In this document: positions 35,465 through 43,000 of the stretch, in pieces
How the letters are laid out: each line of letters starts with the position of its first letter
How positions within the stretch are numbered: the first letter of the stretch is position 1
Source of the DNA: Isochrysis galbana
Lineage: Eukaryota > Haptophyta > Isochrysidales > Isochrysidaceae
Reading direction: 5' to 3'
Length of the DNA: 43,000 bases
Assembly (NCBI GenBank): GCA_018136815.1
Contig: CM030938.1
Location: forward strand, 2,714,415-2,757,414
The notes under the pieces: generated by a model
The model's input: the letters and a program-made list of their open reading frames with translations, nothing else
The model's database searches: none
Told to the model about the DNA's origin: nothing
Made by a program: the position numbers and the translations under genes

Positions 35465-36481
35465 ATGGCTCAACCGCTGCTGCTCCTCGAGGTCCTGCTG
35501 CTGCTCGTAGTGGCGCATGGTCTTGCAGGCGGATTCGGTACGCCGAATAAGCCGCAAAAGCCGCGGAGCCCCAGCACCAAGCGGCTCAAGAAGCCGAAGG
35601 CAGTGCGCCAAATCCATCAGCAACAAGTGGCCAACGTGGCCGTTTCACCCACGCGCCCTGCCAAGAAGCCGAGATCGGCCGAGGACCGAGAAAGGCACAT
35701 GAGCACAGTTCGGCAGGCCGTGTCTCGACACGGGCCGGCCTTGTGTGCCGCACTCAATATGCGGGGCTGGGGGTACATTGATGACTTCTTGCCAGGCGAT
35801 GCTGTCTGCGCCATGAGAGCAGAGGCAGAGGGCATGCTGGCTAGGAACGAGCTCAAAGCGAGTGAGTCGACGCGGTGGGACGAACGCGCCGGGAAGGTGG
35901 TGCGTTATAAGAAGAAGAACGTGCTGTACACCAACATCGAGGGCGGATCGCGATACGAGTCGGTCCCAATGCTGACCGAGTATTGCGTCGCTATGGTCTC
36001 CTCGTTGCCCAACATGTGCAACGAGCTCGTTTTTGCCGGCTCTCAGACCCTCCGGTCCGATGTGCACACCAACAAACTTGCTGTTTGCCTGGGCGACGGG
36101 TCAAAGTATGACAAACACTACGATAACATGGGTGGAGGTGACCTGCGGAAGCTCACCGTGTTGCTTTACCTTCAAGACACCTGGGATGCTAGCAGGGGGG
36201 GCTGCTTTCGAATTCACCAGTCGGCAGCACGCGCTGGGGGCCAGGACGATGCAGTGTCGGCCTCGTCATTCATCGACGTTGAGCCTCTAGGAGGTCGGCT
36301 GCTGTGCTTTTGGTCGGATAAGCTAGTTCACTCGGTGTGTGAGTCTTATGCCTCGGGAGGTGCCGCAGAGCACCGTTGGGCTCTGACGATTTGGGTGCAC
36401 GCAGCGCAGCAAGAGGACATCCATTTTGATGGTGAAGCCGAGGAAAGGCACTTTGGTGGAGGCGGCGAGGGTCAGGCTTGA
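35465..36481 (+). CDS. EGLN-like prolyl 4-hydroxylase (2-oxoglutarate/Fe(II) dioxygenase)
   Basis: 338 residues in a single exon, from ATG 35465 to TGA 36479-36481. Residues 1-23 form a hydrophobic signal peptide or signal anchor. Residues 26-75 are Lys/Pro-rich, followed by GWGYIDDFLPGDAVCAMRAE. The double-stranded beta-helix core has KLAVCLGDGSKYDKHYDN with the iron motif H218-x-D220, DLRKLTVLLYLQDTW, then H289 (FWSDKLVHSV) and the 2-oxoglutarate-binding R304 (HRWALTIWV). All key residues are present. The sequence order and FWSD motif match EGLN/PHD-type hydroxylases, which hydroxylate proline in proteins such as HIF in animals or Skp1 in protists, using O2 and 2-oxoglutarate. The signal sequence suggests a secretory-pathway location, unlike cytosolic PHDs; the substrate is unknown. 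Inverted copies of the b561 3' end flank the gene. Confidence 0.9.
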   Translation: MAQPLLLLEVLLLLVVAHGLAGGFGTPNKPQKPRSPSTKRLKKPKAVRQIHQQQVANVAVSPTRPAKKPRSAEDRERHMSTVRQAVSRHGPALCAALNMRGWGYIDDFLPGDAVCAMRAEAEGMLARNELKASESTRWDERAGKVVRYKKKNVLYTNIEGGSRYESVPMLTEYCVAMVSSLPNMCNELVFAGSQTLRSDVHTNKLAVCLGDGSKYDKHYDNMGGGDLRKLTVLLYLQDTWDASRGGCFRIHQSAARAGGQDDAVSASSFIDVEPLGGRLLCFWSDKLVHSVCESYASGGAAEHRWALTIWVHAAQQEDIHFDGEAEERHFGGGGEGQA

Positions 36482-37108
36482 TGAAGATTCTGGGTTGATC
36501 CGACGGAAGACAAAGAGCAGCGGCCGAAATACGGAGCGAGACCCGGCTTTTACCAACATCAAAGCCCATTCATGCCCGTTGCGCTAGAGCTGTTGGGTAC
36601 ATCGCTAGTTGATGCCGCTGCCGCTGTGGTCGACGTTGGCGCGATTGCTCCTGTAACCTTGTAACAATCTGCTTTCTACTTTGTAAGCGTTGGCAGGTGC
36701 CTGTGGTTTTTGTGTGCTTGCTGCAGCATGCATGGATGCTGTGTGCTTTGTTTGAAGTTTTTGCTGATGATCGTGCATTCGATTTACGATTTATTCGTTG
36801 CCTTTATACCATCAAGATCTCTCTTCTTCCTTGTCATCGATGCGGATCGACATTCGAAAGCTTTAAGATCTCGAACACAATAACGCGCTCGTGTGCCACC
36901 CAGGGGTCACTCCATGTGTTGGTAGTGGTGGTGATGTGGATGGAGCTGTGGGTCTTTACTAGCCAGTGTATGAACATGGCGTGGGGAGGGACGAGGAGGG
37001 GCCAGGGGAGGTCGAGCGCAGGCCGTGGGTATGGACAGGAGGCGGGGTGGGGCCAGGCTGGGCGCTCGGAGGCTCAGCACAGCATCGAGGGACGTATCAC
37101 GTAGACGG
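36482..37108. other. 3' flank of the hydroxylase gene
   Basis: This is 3' UTR and spacer. Open frames at 36697-37104 read Cys/Phe-rich and then Gly/Arg-rich without domain features, and I do not support a gene. The 36966-37080 part is G-rich. Confidence 0.45.
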
Positions 37109-37485
37109 ATCACGGGGCAGGGGGAGGCGGCTTGCCTTCATTTGGTCTCCTTTCCCTCCGTGTACGAATTGGAATATTGTTTTGTATAGTGACAAATGCA
37201 TAAATAATAGGCGAATTTCGATTGTTTCCGTAGAGTATCTTTCGCGAGAGTTCGTCGTGAGGAGCCGTTTCCGTTTCGCCGTTTCAGTGCATGTGGGTAG
37301 GAAAATAATCGATTCCTCGAGCATCTAGTCCCGCGCTGCGCGGTGGAGTCGGTCTGCTGCGCGCGGGGTGTCTCACCCTACCATGAGCCCCCCCCGCGAG
37401 CCCCCCCCGAAGGAGAGGCCCTGCAGCATGACGTACGCGGCGAGAATGAGAACGGCGGGCAAGGGAGGGGGGTCCCTCACCGACG
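37109..37485 (-). pseudogene. Inverted partial duplicate of the b561 gene 3' end
   Basis: On the minus strand, 37485-37373 reads AVLILAAYVMLQGLSFGG then RGGLMVG and TGA (37373-37375). This closely resembles AVLVAYVVLLGLSFGMLAGG LMVG at the end of the gene at 33630-35064. Further on, 37158-37125 (minus) repeats GAGGGAAAGGAGACCAAATG AAGGCAAGCCGCCT found at 35093-35126 just after that gene. Between these parts lies about 210 bp of unrelated AT-richer sequence (37159-37372). No upstream exons are present, so it is a fragment. Confidence 0.7.
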
Positions 37486-37944
37486 CCATTGCCCTTTCGT
37501 GGGGCGGGAGGGGGTTCGTCGGGGGGAGGGGGGGGGGGGGGGCTGGCGGGGCAGGTAGAGGGAGACCCTGCGGAATCCTTGGACACCCAGGGGCCAGGGG
37601 AGGTGGAAAATAGTGGTTAAAAAGCTTTAGTGACCGGGCTACTCACGGAGTACACGATGAGTAATCGACTTGGCCGAGGTGGGAGATACTTTATGTGAGA
37701 CGGTGCAACCTGAGGTTGGAGGTTGGTTCAGTTTTTTTTCCGGCCCGCACTGCTTTATTTTACGTTTACGTTTGTAACTCACCGGGGACCGCTCAACGTC
37801 CCCCAAAATAAAACTACTTCCAACTCGTTCAATAAGGTTTCTACTCTACCGGTAGACAGGTTTCCCGCGCGATTCGAGCTGTCGTCTTGGAGCTGTTCGG
37901 CAGCCCGACCACTCCATCCGCAGGCCCTCTGCGGCTGGAAGGCG
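37486..37944. other. 5' flank / 5' UTR of the FHA gene
   Basis: It contains a G run at 37527-37542 and TTTTACGTTTACGTTTG at about 37755. The frame of the FHA gene is open back to an ATG at 37723, but the extra N-terminal residues (rich in Phe and Thr from T-runs) look like untranslated sequence. Confidence 0.4.
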
Positions 37945-39825
37945 ATGAGCTTTCGGACGGCGAGGAATATACTTGCAACCGAGCGCAGCTACGCCATGTC
38001 GCGCCAACACGACACTAGTGGGGTGGGTGCCGGCACGAGGAAGTCAGTGCTACTGCCAGCAGCTGCGGTTTTTCGTGATAGTGCTGCTCCCAAAGTGGAC
38101 ACTTCGCGGTTGGAAGGGACAGAGCTGGACTGGGGAGGGGTAGACTGGTCGCAGGAGGAACGGAAGGCTCGCGAAAAGTGCACGAGCGCCATGGCCGGCC
38201 GCGCGAGGCCGGCTGCTCCTCTCAGCCGGCAGCAGCTGAGGGCATCATTGCAGGCTGCCTCTTGGCAGAGGCGCAAGACTCTCCGAGGTGCAAGTGTTTT
38301 GCTTCCGGCGGAATTGGCTACCGCCAAGCGGCGAAGAGAAGGCGTGGTGGGTTCGGGCGGTCTAGATGATTTAGAGCCTCCATCTCCGACCGTTTTGACC
38401 AATATATCATCAAAGATCTTGCACGATAGCCACGCTGCACGTAATGCGAACTTTGAGGAAGGCGTGGAGGGGAGCAGCAGATGCATCGGGCGCTGGCGTG
38501 ATGCTCACATGGCTCTTGCCCTTGAAGAAAGCCAGGCGGCAGCCGTCGCGATTGATGCCGAGAACGGCGAAGACTGCGCAGTGAGCGATCACAACTCGCC
38601 TTCGCCTCAGTCTCCTCTATTTGCATCTGACCTGCGTGTGAGGCCAATCACAAGCAGCGATTGTATAGTAGATGAGCCAGGCGCATCGCCTTCGGCGCAC
38701 GCAAAAGCAGAAACCGACCAGGAAGTCACGCCGTGCGATGTAAATTCCTCCAATGATGGCTGCTCCGCTGACTCCTTGGTGAACGGAATTCAGCTCGCAG
38801 AACATGTCCTTTCTCGACATGTGCAACATGATGCTAGACTAGGGGGCAAGAGCCCTCTTGAAGAGATTCAGGCCGCGACCATCGCGGTGGACGAAGGGAA
38901 CGAAGGCGCAATATATGCAGACAGCAAAGGAGATAGAGCGACGAGCGAGAACAAGCCGCCGCCTCGTCAGTCTCTGCCCTCGGCTATCGGTCTAAGCGGG
39001 AGTCCCGTAAAGAGTCGTGAAACCACATTGAGCAAGTCAAAAAGATCATCATCACCTCAGGCAAAAGTGGCAGCACCTCTGGGAGTCGCCTTGCTCGAAG
39101 TGGTTTCCCCAAATATGAGCATCTCTGCCAGCTGCGCCAACACTCGCAGCCATCTTCTGCATGGCGCCACCCTCCCACCAACAGACCACGAGGCTGATTC
39201 TGGGGAGGGCGCTGAAGGCCTTCTTGAAGAGCAAGGACTTGCAGCCGATGCAGTGGTAAATGAGTTTGATGGAGATGAAGCGACGAGCAATGACAACACG
39301 GTTCCTCTTCCGTCTCATCCCCCAGCGATGGATGTGCGCGCGAGTTACATCCCTCGCAACGAGACCGCGTTGAACGAGCCAAAGATATCCTCCGCATATG
39401 CACAAGTGATGGTCCCCATGACACTTGATCTAATTCCCTCGGATGCCGGCTGCTCTGCCGGTTGCTCCATGAAGCACATTCACCTCCCGCAACGCGTCAC
39501 TCTTCCACGCGAAGAAGACAGGCCCGATGCAGGAACTGAGCTTCCAGACATAGTGCTTGGCCGTTGCGGCGCGCACGTGCATTTGGACTCTCTTTCTTTC
39601 CCAGCAATGGTGTCTCGCAAACACTGCAGACTCAAGCGAGATGACGGTGGAACTTGGTGGCTAGAGGATCTTGGGGCCACCAACGGCACAGCATTGAATG
39701 GGGCTTCCGTACGGCCATGGGCCCCCGTGCGCCTATCCCACGGAGACCAGCTTTGTCTCGGTATCTGCAAGGGCAACAAATCTTCTGAGGTAAGGTACAA
39801 GGTCTCGTTTGCGGGGGACAGATAG
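37945..39825 (+). CDS. FHA-domain protein with three internal repeats, 626 residues
   Basis: ATG at 37945 (MSFRTARNILATERSYAMSR) is chosen because upstream codons look non-coding. An FHA domain occupies about residues 533-620: VLGRCG at the start, then SFPAMVSRKHCRLKR, WWLEDLGATNGTALNG and a LSHGDQLCLG strand. The Gly-Arg, Ser-Arg-Lys-His and Asn-Gly-Thr residues that bind phosphothreonine peptides are all kept, so it should recognise phosphorylated partners, often in nuclear signalling. Before it lie three diverged repeats of about 112-121 residues, starting LEESQAAAVAID (~193), LEEIQAATIAVD (~305) and LEEQGLAADAVV (~426). Each has an acidic part, a Pro/Ser part and an ending such as GCSADS...LSRH or GCSAGCSMKHIHLPQ. 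The N-terminal 190 residues are basic. It has no introns. Its pathway is unknown. Confidence 0.82.
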   Translation: MSFRTARNILATERSYAMSRQHDTSGVGAGTRKSVLLPAAAVFRDSAAPKVDTSRLEGTELDWGGVDWSQEERKAREKCTSAMAGRARPAAPLSRQQLRASLQAASWQRRKTLRGASVLLPAELATAKRRREGVVGSGGLDDLEPPSPTVLTNISSKILHDSHAARNANFEEGVEGSSRCIGRWRDAHMALALEESQAAAVAIDAENGEDCAVSDHNSPSPQSPLFASDLRVRPITSSDCIVDEPGASPSAHAKAETDQEVTPCDVNSSNDGCSADSLVNGIQLAEHVLSRHVQHDARLGGKSPLEEIQAATIAVDEGNEGAIYADSKGDRATSENKPPPRQSLPSAIGLSGSPVKSRETTLSKSKRSSSPQAKVAAPLGVALLEVVSPNMSISASCANTRSHLLHGATLPPTDHEADSGEGAEGLLEEQGLAADAVVNEFDGDEATSNDNTVPLPSHPPAMDVRASYIPRNETALNEPKISSAYAQVMVPMTLDLIPSDAGCSAGCSMKHIHLPQRVTLPREEDRPDAGTELPDIVLGRCGAHVHLDSLSFPAMVSRKHCRLKRDDGGTWWLEDLGATNGTALNGASVRPWAPVRLSHGDQLCLGICKGNKSSEVRYKVSFAGDR

Positions 39826-41024
39826 ATAGGGTGCGGATCAGCTATCCACGTCATGGTCAAATATGCTTTCACGTTGCTGTGTGGATGTTGTGCATGAATA
39901 TACGAGGACCTAGATCGTGCAAGAAAAGTGGATCACGAAAGCAGTTGTGCGTGTATTTAATCATTGAAGGGCACGAGGGGCCCTTCGTGTGGGTGCCCTT
40001 GCAGCTCCTAGGCATGTGCGGCCTTGGACACATATATGATGCAGATGACGTCTTGCCTTCAGCACCCCCTCTCCGCAGTTCCCCGCCCCCCCCTCCGCAG
40101 TTTCCCTCCCCCCCCTTCCGCAGTCCCCCCCCCCCCTCCGCAGTTCCCCCCCCCCCTCCAACGCCCCCCCCCCCCCCCCCCGGCAGATTTCCCTTCCCCC
40201 CCCTCTGCCGTCCCCCCCCTCCTCCGCAGATTTCCCTCCCACCCCCCTCCGCCGTCCCACCCCCCTCCGCGCGCCGAGACGGCGGTTCTCTTCCGCGTCC
40301 GCGCGTTGAGACGCCGTCTTCTCCTCCCCTCGCCGCGCGGAAGTCCCCCAGCGCGTCCCTCAGCGTCCTTCAGCGTCCTTCAGCGTCCTTCGGCGTCCTT
40401 CAGCGGTGTCCCACAGCGCGTCCTTCAGCGTCCTTCAGCGGTGTCCCACAGCGCGTCCTTCAGCGTCCTTCAGCGGTGTCCCCCAGCGCGTCCCTCAGCG
40501 GTGTCCTCCAGCGCTGTCCCACACCGCTCGGCAACGGTCTTTGTTCTCTCGAAACTCGAGTCTCGAGTTCCGAGACTACTCGAGTTGTCTCGCCGCGAGT
40601 TCGCGCGGGGGAAACTCGAGTCTCGAGACTCGAGTCTCAAGACGCTCGAGGCGGGATTCGCGAGGGCACCGGATTTTATTCCGTAGTCCGAGCCGGAGTC
40701 CGAATTGTGTTTTGACCCTCGAGCCCTCGTTCTCTCTCTCTCGAGACTCTCTCTCTCCTCTCCCTCCCATCTTCAATCCACCCCTCTCCCGTCCCCTCCT
40801 CTCCCGGCTGTGAGTGACACGGCCTGGCTCAGGCTAACTCTTGCACTCGCGCGCAGCATGCATGCACGCCCTCACTCGCACGAAATATGATACCACAGTC
40901 CTACTCATCTCATTTTGCTTATTGATACATAGATAGATCATGGGCCACATACACATCTTCATACATCATACACCATACATCTCGGCACACCATAGTAACA
41001 AATCATAAATCAACATCTACGAAT
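39826..41024. repeat. Minisatellites and low-complexity DNA
   Basis: 40065-40270: imperfect units of CCCCCTCCGCAGTTCCC with C runs. 40340-40525: a 10-bp minisatellite TCCTTCAGCG, alternating with GTGTCCCACAGCGCG units. 40548-40650: clustered CTCGAG palindromes (ACTCGAGTCTCGAG repeated). 40725-40800: CT-rich. 40880-41020: an AT-richer, CATAC-rich stretch that is probably the 3' flank of the minus-strand gene at 41025. Plus-strand frames here (Pro/Ser-rich) are compositional. Confidence 0.65.
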
Positions 41025-41635
41025 CTACGCCCGACGCCGAAACTTTCCTCCGCTGGTTGCAATTGAATCGCAATAACACTGACGCCTCCACTTGATCCGC
41101 CAAAGAGGACGCACGACTTGCACCAAACATACACTGTAACAATGAAAACACCCGTTCACAACATGCAGAATTTGGGCTGAGACAAAAGGCGATCCTCGCC
41201 GCGAGAGACCATGTCGGAAATTTCGAGTTATTTGAAGCCCGTGGGCGCGCACGCAGCGTACCAAGCCTGCCTTGTCGACCAATTTGCGCTTGCGCTTGTT
41301 GTCCAAGTGGGTGAGGTACTCCAGCTCCACCATCTTGTTCCCATACAGCGTGCCGTTGCCCGTGGTCGTGATGACGCCCTCGCCGAGGGTCTCGTGCATG
41401 ACGCGCGTGCCCACCTCTAGGATAGAGGACGCGGTGACGCCATCCATCTCGATCTCCTCTTGATTCTCCTCCTCGCTCGCGGGTTCAATGCCACGCTCCA
41501 CATCCTCCTCCAAGTTATCCATGCTCTCCGAGTACTCGCGCGACTCGGTCTCCTCGTTGTCGTTGTGGCGCCCCTGGACGTTGAGGTCGTTGTTCCTGCG
41601 CAGGCGCGCCGTGGCGCGCCTCGAGCGGCTCGATA
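41025..41635 (-). CDS. Small beta-barrel-like domain protein, last exon (partial)
   Basis: The exon probably begins at 41635 after a good acceptor (CTCCTTGTCCTTGCGCAG on minus). It encodes an acidic region (ESMDNLEEDVERGIEPASEE, NQEEIEMDGVT) and then LEVGTRVMHETLGEGVITTT and KMVELEYLTHLDNKRKRKLV. The VGTRV-H-GEG-V pattern is that of small SH3/tudor-like barrels found, for example, near the C-terminus of some helicases and in chromatin or RNA-associated proteins; the exact family is not certain. The frame continues without stop to TAG at 41025-41027, but the last 60 codons look less protein-like and may be read through a missed intron. An upstream exon is likely near 41750-42050 but no in-phase join was found. 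MDN at about 41520 could be an internal start. Confidence 0.52.
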
Positions 41636-42337
41636 CTGCGCAAGGACAAGGAGATGACAGGCGGGTGAGTGACAATAACGCCCAAGCGCGTGAGCAAGGG
41701 CAAGGAAGGGCAAGGGCAGCAAGCTGGGCTGTGTGACTCACACGCCGCGTCGCACACGCGAGCGCATGATGACGGATGATGCAGCTATGCAGCTGCCCCA
41801 AACGGCGAGCCGCGAGCCACGAGCGGCATGAGGGTGATTGTGCAATGGCAGGGCGACGCGGGCAGGGGCAAGCAGTGCAAGCCCACCTTGTGGCATTTCG
41901 GCGGCAGAGCGCCCTCGTCACCCCCCTCCACCTCGCTGCTCGCAGCTTGCTCTCCGAAGACGGAAAATAGGGTTTTTTTTTGGCGCCACCGCCTCAACAC
42001 ACGCCCAAATATCCCAGCCATATCCAAAAGATATCCATTTCCGGCAAAGCTGCCCAAATATCCAAATAGATATCCGGGATATCCTGGCCTGGGCCTATTT
42101 TGTCCCCCTCCCCAGTTCCCACAAAGCGGAGTCTCTGGGTTCGGGGAGGTCGTGCGCGCGCTGCTACTGCTTCGACCAGGGGCTAAAAAAAATTCTTGAA
42201 GGTTCAGGCTACTATACTGCTAGCTCGCTTCGGAGGTCCTATCACACTCACGGTGCTGCTTCTTGCCATCGCTTAAACCCCACTCTCACCACTCTCTCAC
42301 CTCTCACCCCCTTACCCGCTACACACCCCCCTCCCCC
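41636..42337. other. Upstream region of the minus-strand gene, with ATATCC palindromes
   Basis: On the minus strand at 42010-41890 a frame reads FSVFGEQAASSEVEGGDEGA then LPPKCHK before GTGGGC, which resembles an exon but does not join in phase with 41635. At about 41998-42090 there is an AT-rich island with CCCAAATATCC units and GATATCCGGGATATC (7-bp arms). The remaining sequence is not assignable. Confidence 0.35.
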
Positions 42338-42511
42338 CTCAAGGCTCAAGGGGCATCGATTCCAACCGGATTAGGGAGCGGGCGGACGGCGACGAGCTCG
42401 TGAACAAGCTGCTCGCCGCGGCGTTCGAGGCGATGGTGCCGGCGACGCAGAACCACGCGGCCGCGCGCGCGCGGGCGGGCCCGAGCGTCCGTAGGGGCGG
42501 TGAGGGGGGAG
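42338..42511 (+). CDS. Possible exon
   Basis: Between an AG after CTCAAGGCTCAAG and a donor-like GGCGGTGAGG, the frame reads GIDSNRIRERADGDELVNKL then LAAAFEAMVPATQNHAAARA. The charged-hydrophobic pattern looks like an amphipathic helix protein. Both boundaries are guesses, the composition is very GC-rich, and the rest of any gene is not identified. Confidence 0.3.
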
Positions 42512-42794
42512 CAAGGAGCAGTGGGCAAGCTGGCCAGCCTCGCCTCGCCCCCAACACCTGGCATCACTCTGCCTCGCTCGTTCTCCTCGTTCTTGTCTCC
42601 TCTCTCGTACTCCCCCACCCCACGCCCCTGCCCCCCTGCGCGCTCGCGCCTCCCCGTCCCCGCCCCGCCCCACCCAAATATGTAGGAGCCACCCGCCCCT
42701 GCCCGCCCAAATATGTAGCAAATATGTCGACATATTTATTTCGCGAAATCGCACCCAAATATGTTTTACGATATGTAGATATTCCTGCCTAGCC
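42512..42794. repeat. AT-rich CCCAAATATGT island with perfect palindromes
   Basis: At about 42675-42775 the unit CCCAAATATGT occurs three times, together with the perfect 18-bp palindrome AAATATGTCGACATATTT and the 12-bp palindrome ATTTCGCGAAAT, in GC-rich surroundings. The preceding part (42512-42670) is C-rich without a supportable gene. Confidence 0.6.
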
Positions 42795-42902
42795 CTAAAA
42801 CCAACCGCGCACACCCCCATCGCGGGGTAGGGGCTCCGTTGCCGCCGAAGGGCTTCGGTCCCTAAGGACTAAGGTTGTACTAACACAACAATAAAATTCT
42901 GA
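42795..42902 (-). repeat. Dispersed repeat C, copy 3
   Basis: On the minus strand it reads TCAGAATTTTATTGTTG, CAACCTTAGTCCTTAGGGACCG, GGCAACGGAGCCCCTACCCC and GCGATGGGGGTGTGCGCGG, then ends. It matches the copies at 11528 and 23272 but lacks their last 40 bp. The final 98 bases of the window show nothing else. Confidence 0.68.
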
Positions 42903-43000
42903 CGGCAGGCGATTTTTGCGCGGGAGAGTAAGCGGCCCGCCTCGCGAGCCAGGAAAGACGCCCCCACCCCTCCCCTGCCCTCGAGCTCCCCTCAAGCAGC

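Noticed and set aside
39831-40715. 294-codon plus-strand frame
   Set aside because: It covers CCCTCCGCAGTT and TCCTTCAGCG minisatellites, producing Pro/Ser repeats without other support.

Overview
The window looks like nuclear DNA of a GC-rich unicellular eukaryote, most likely a flagellated alga or related protist. The reasons are spliceosomal GT-AG introns, a BET double-bromodomain protein, an ABCC-type transporter, an EGLN-type prolyl hydroxylase, a temptin/cytochrome-b561 gene, coiled-coil and IQ-like proteins of the kind seen in cilia and cytoskeleton, and a dense load of non-LTR retroelements. Nothing prokaryotic (operons, Shine-Dalgarno sites, CRISPR) is visible. I cannot name the species; a haptophyte-like or similar alga is a guess.

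Layout. 1-0.85 kb: the 3' exons of a coiled-coil protein gene. 1.7-2.0 kb: a possible small basic protein. 2.2-7.6 kb: an accessory block of nested retroelements. A 5'-truncated LINE sits in a host reading frame, an 871-bp SINE-like element sits in that LINE, another SINE-like element sits exactly at the stop codon of a minus-strand gene, and a short element sits beside them. Each of these has a long target-site duplication. 8.1-11.4 kb: a 1073-residue IQ-like protein (minus). 11.5-13.2 kb: repeats around a small hypothetical ORF. 13.4-15.0 kb: a coiled-coil protein (minus). 15.0-16.4 kb: a palindromic MITE, a palindrome array and a hAT-like MITE. 16.4-20.0 kb: a second LINE copy with an uninterrupted reverse-transcriptase frame. 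21.4-22.85 kb: the BET gene (minus, with introns). 23-27 kb: repeats and small uncertain ORFs. 27.1-31.4 kb: an intronless ABCC transporter (minus) whose upstream DNA is a CT-rich microsatellite. 32.5-33.5 kb: a SINE nested in a SINE, then a decayed AT-rich ORF. 33.6-35.1 kb: a fragmented temptin/cytochrome-b561 gene. 35.5-36.5 kb: an EGLN-like hydroxylase, flanked by inverted copies of the b561 gene's 3' end. 37.9-39.8 kb: an FHA-domain protein with three internal repeats. 40-43 kb: minisatellites, a gene for a small beta-barrel-like protein (minus), and a possible last exon.

The most interesting system is the retroelement population. Seven copies of a 20-nt near-palindrome (arms AACTAAG/CTTAGTT, invariant loop TTTATA) mark the 5' ends of SINE-like elements with different interiors, and two copies show a compensatory G-C to C-G swap, which suggests a selected terminal hairpin. 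The 3' ends of several elements resemble the LINE 3' UTR, and in the LINE sense strand they finish in T-rich tails rather than poly(A). The window therefore appears to hold both the driver (LINE) and the passengers (modular SINEs), with insertions datable by nesting.

The host genes do not form an evident pathway. They are unrelated cellular genes separated by repeat-rich DNA. All splice models and functions come from reading the sequence only.
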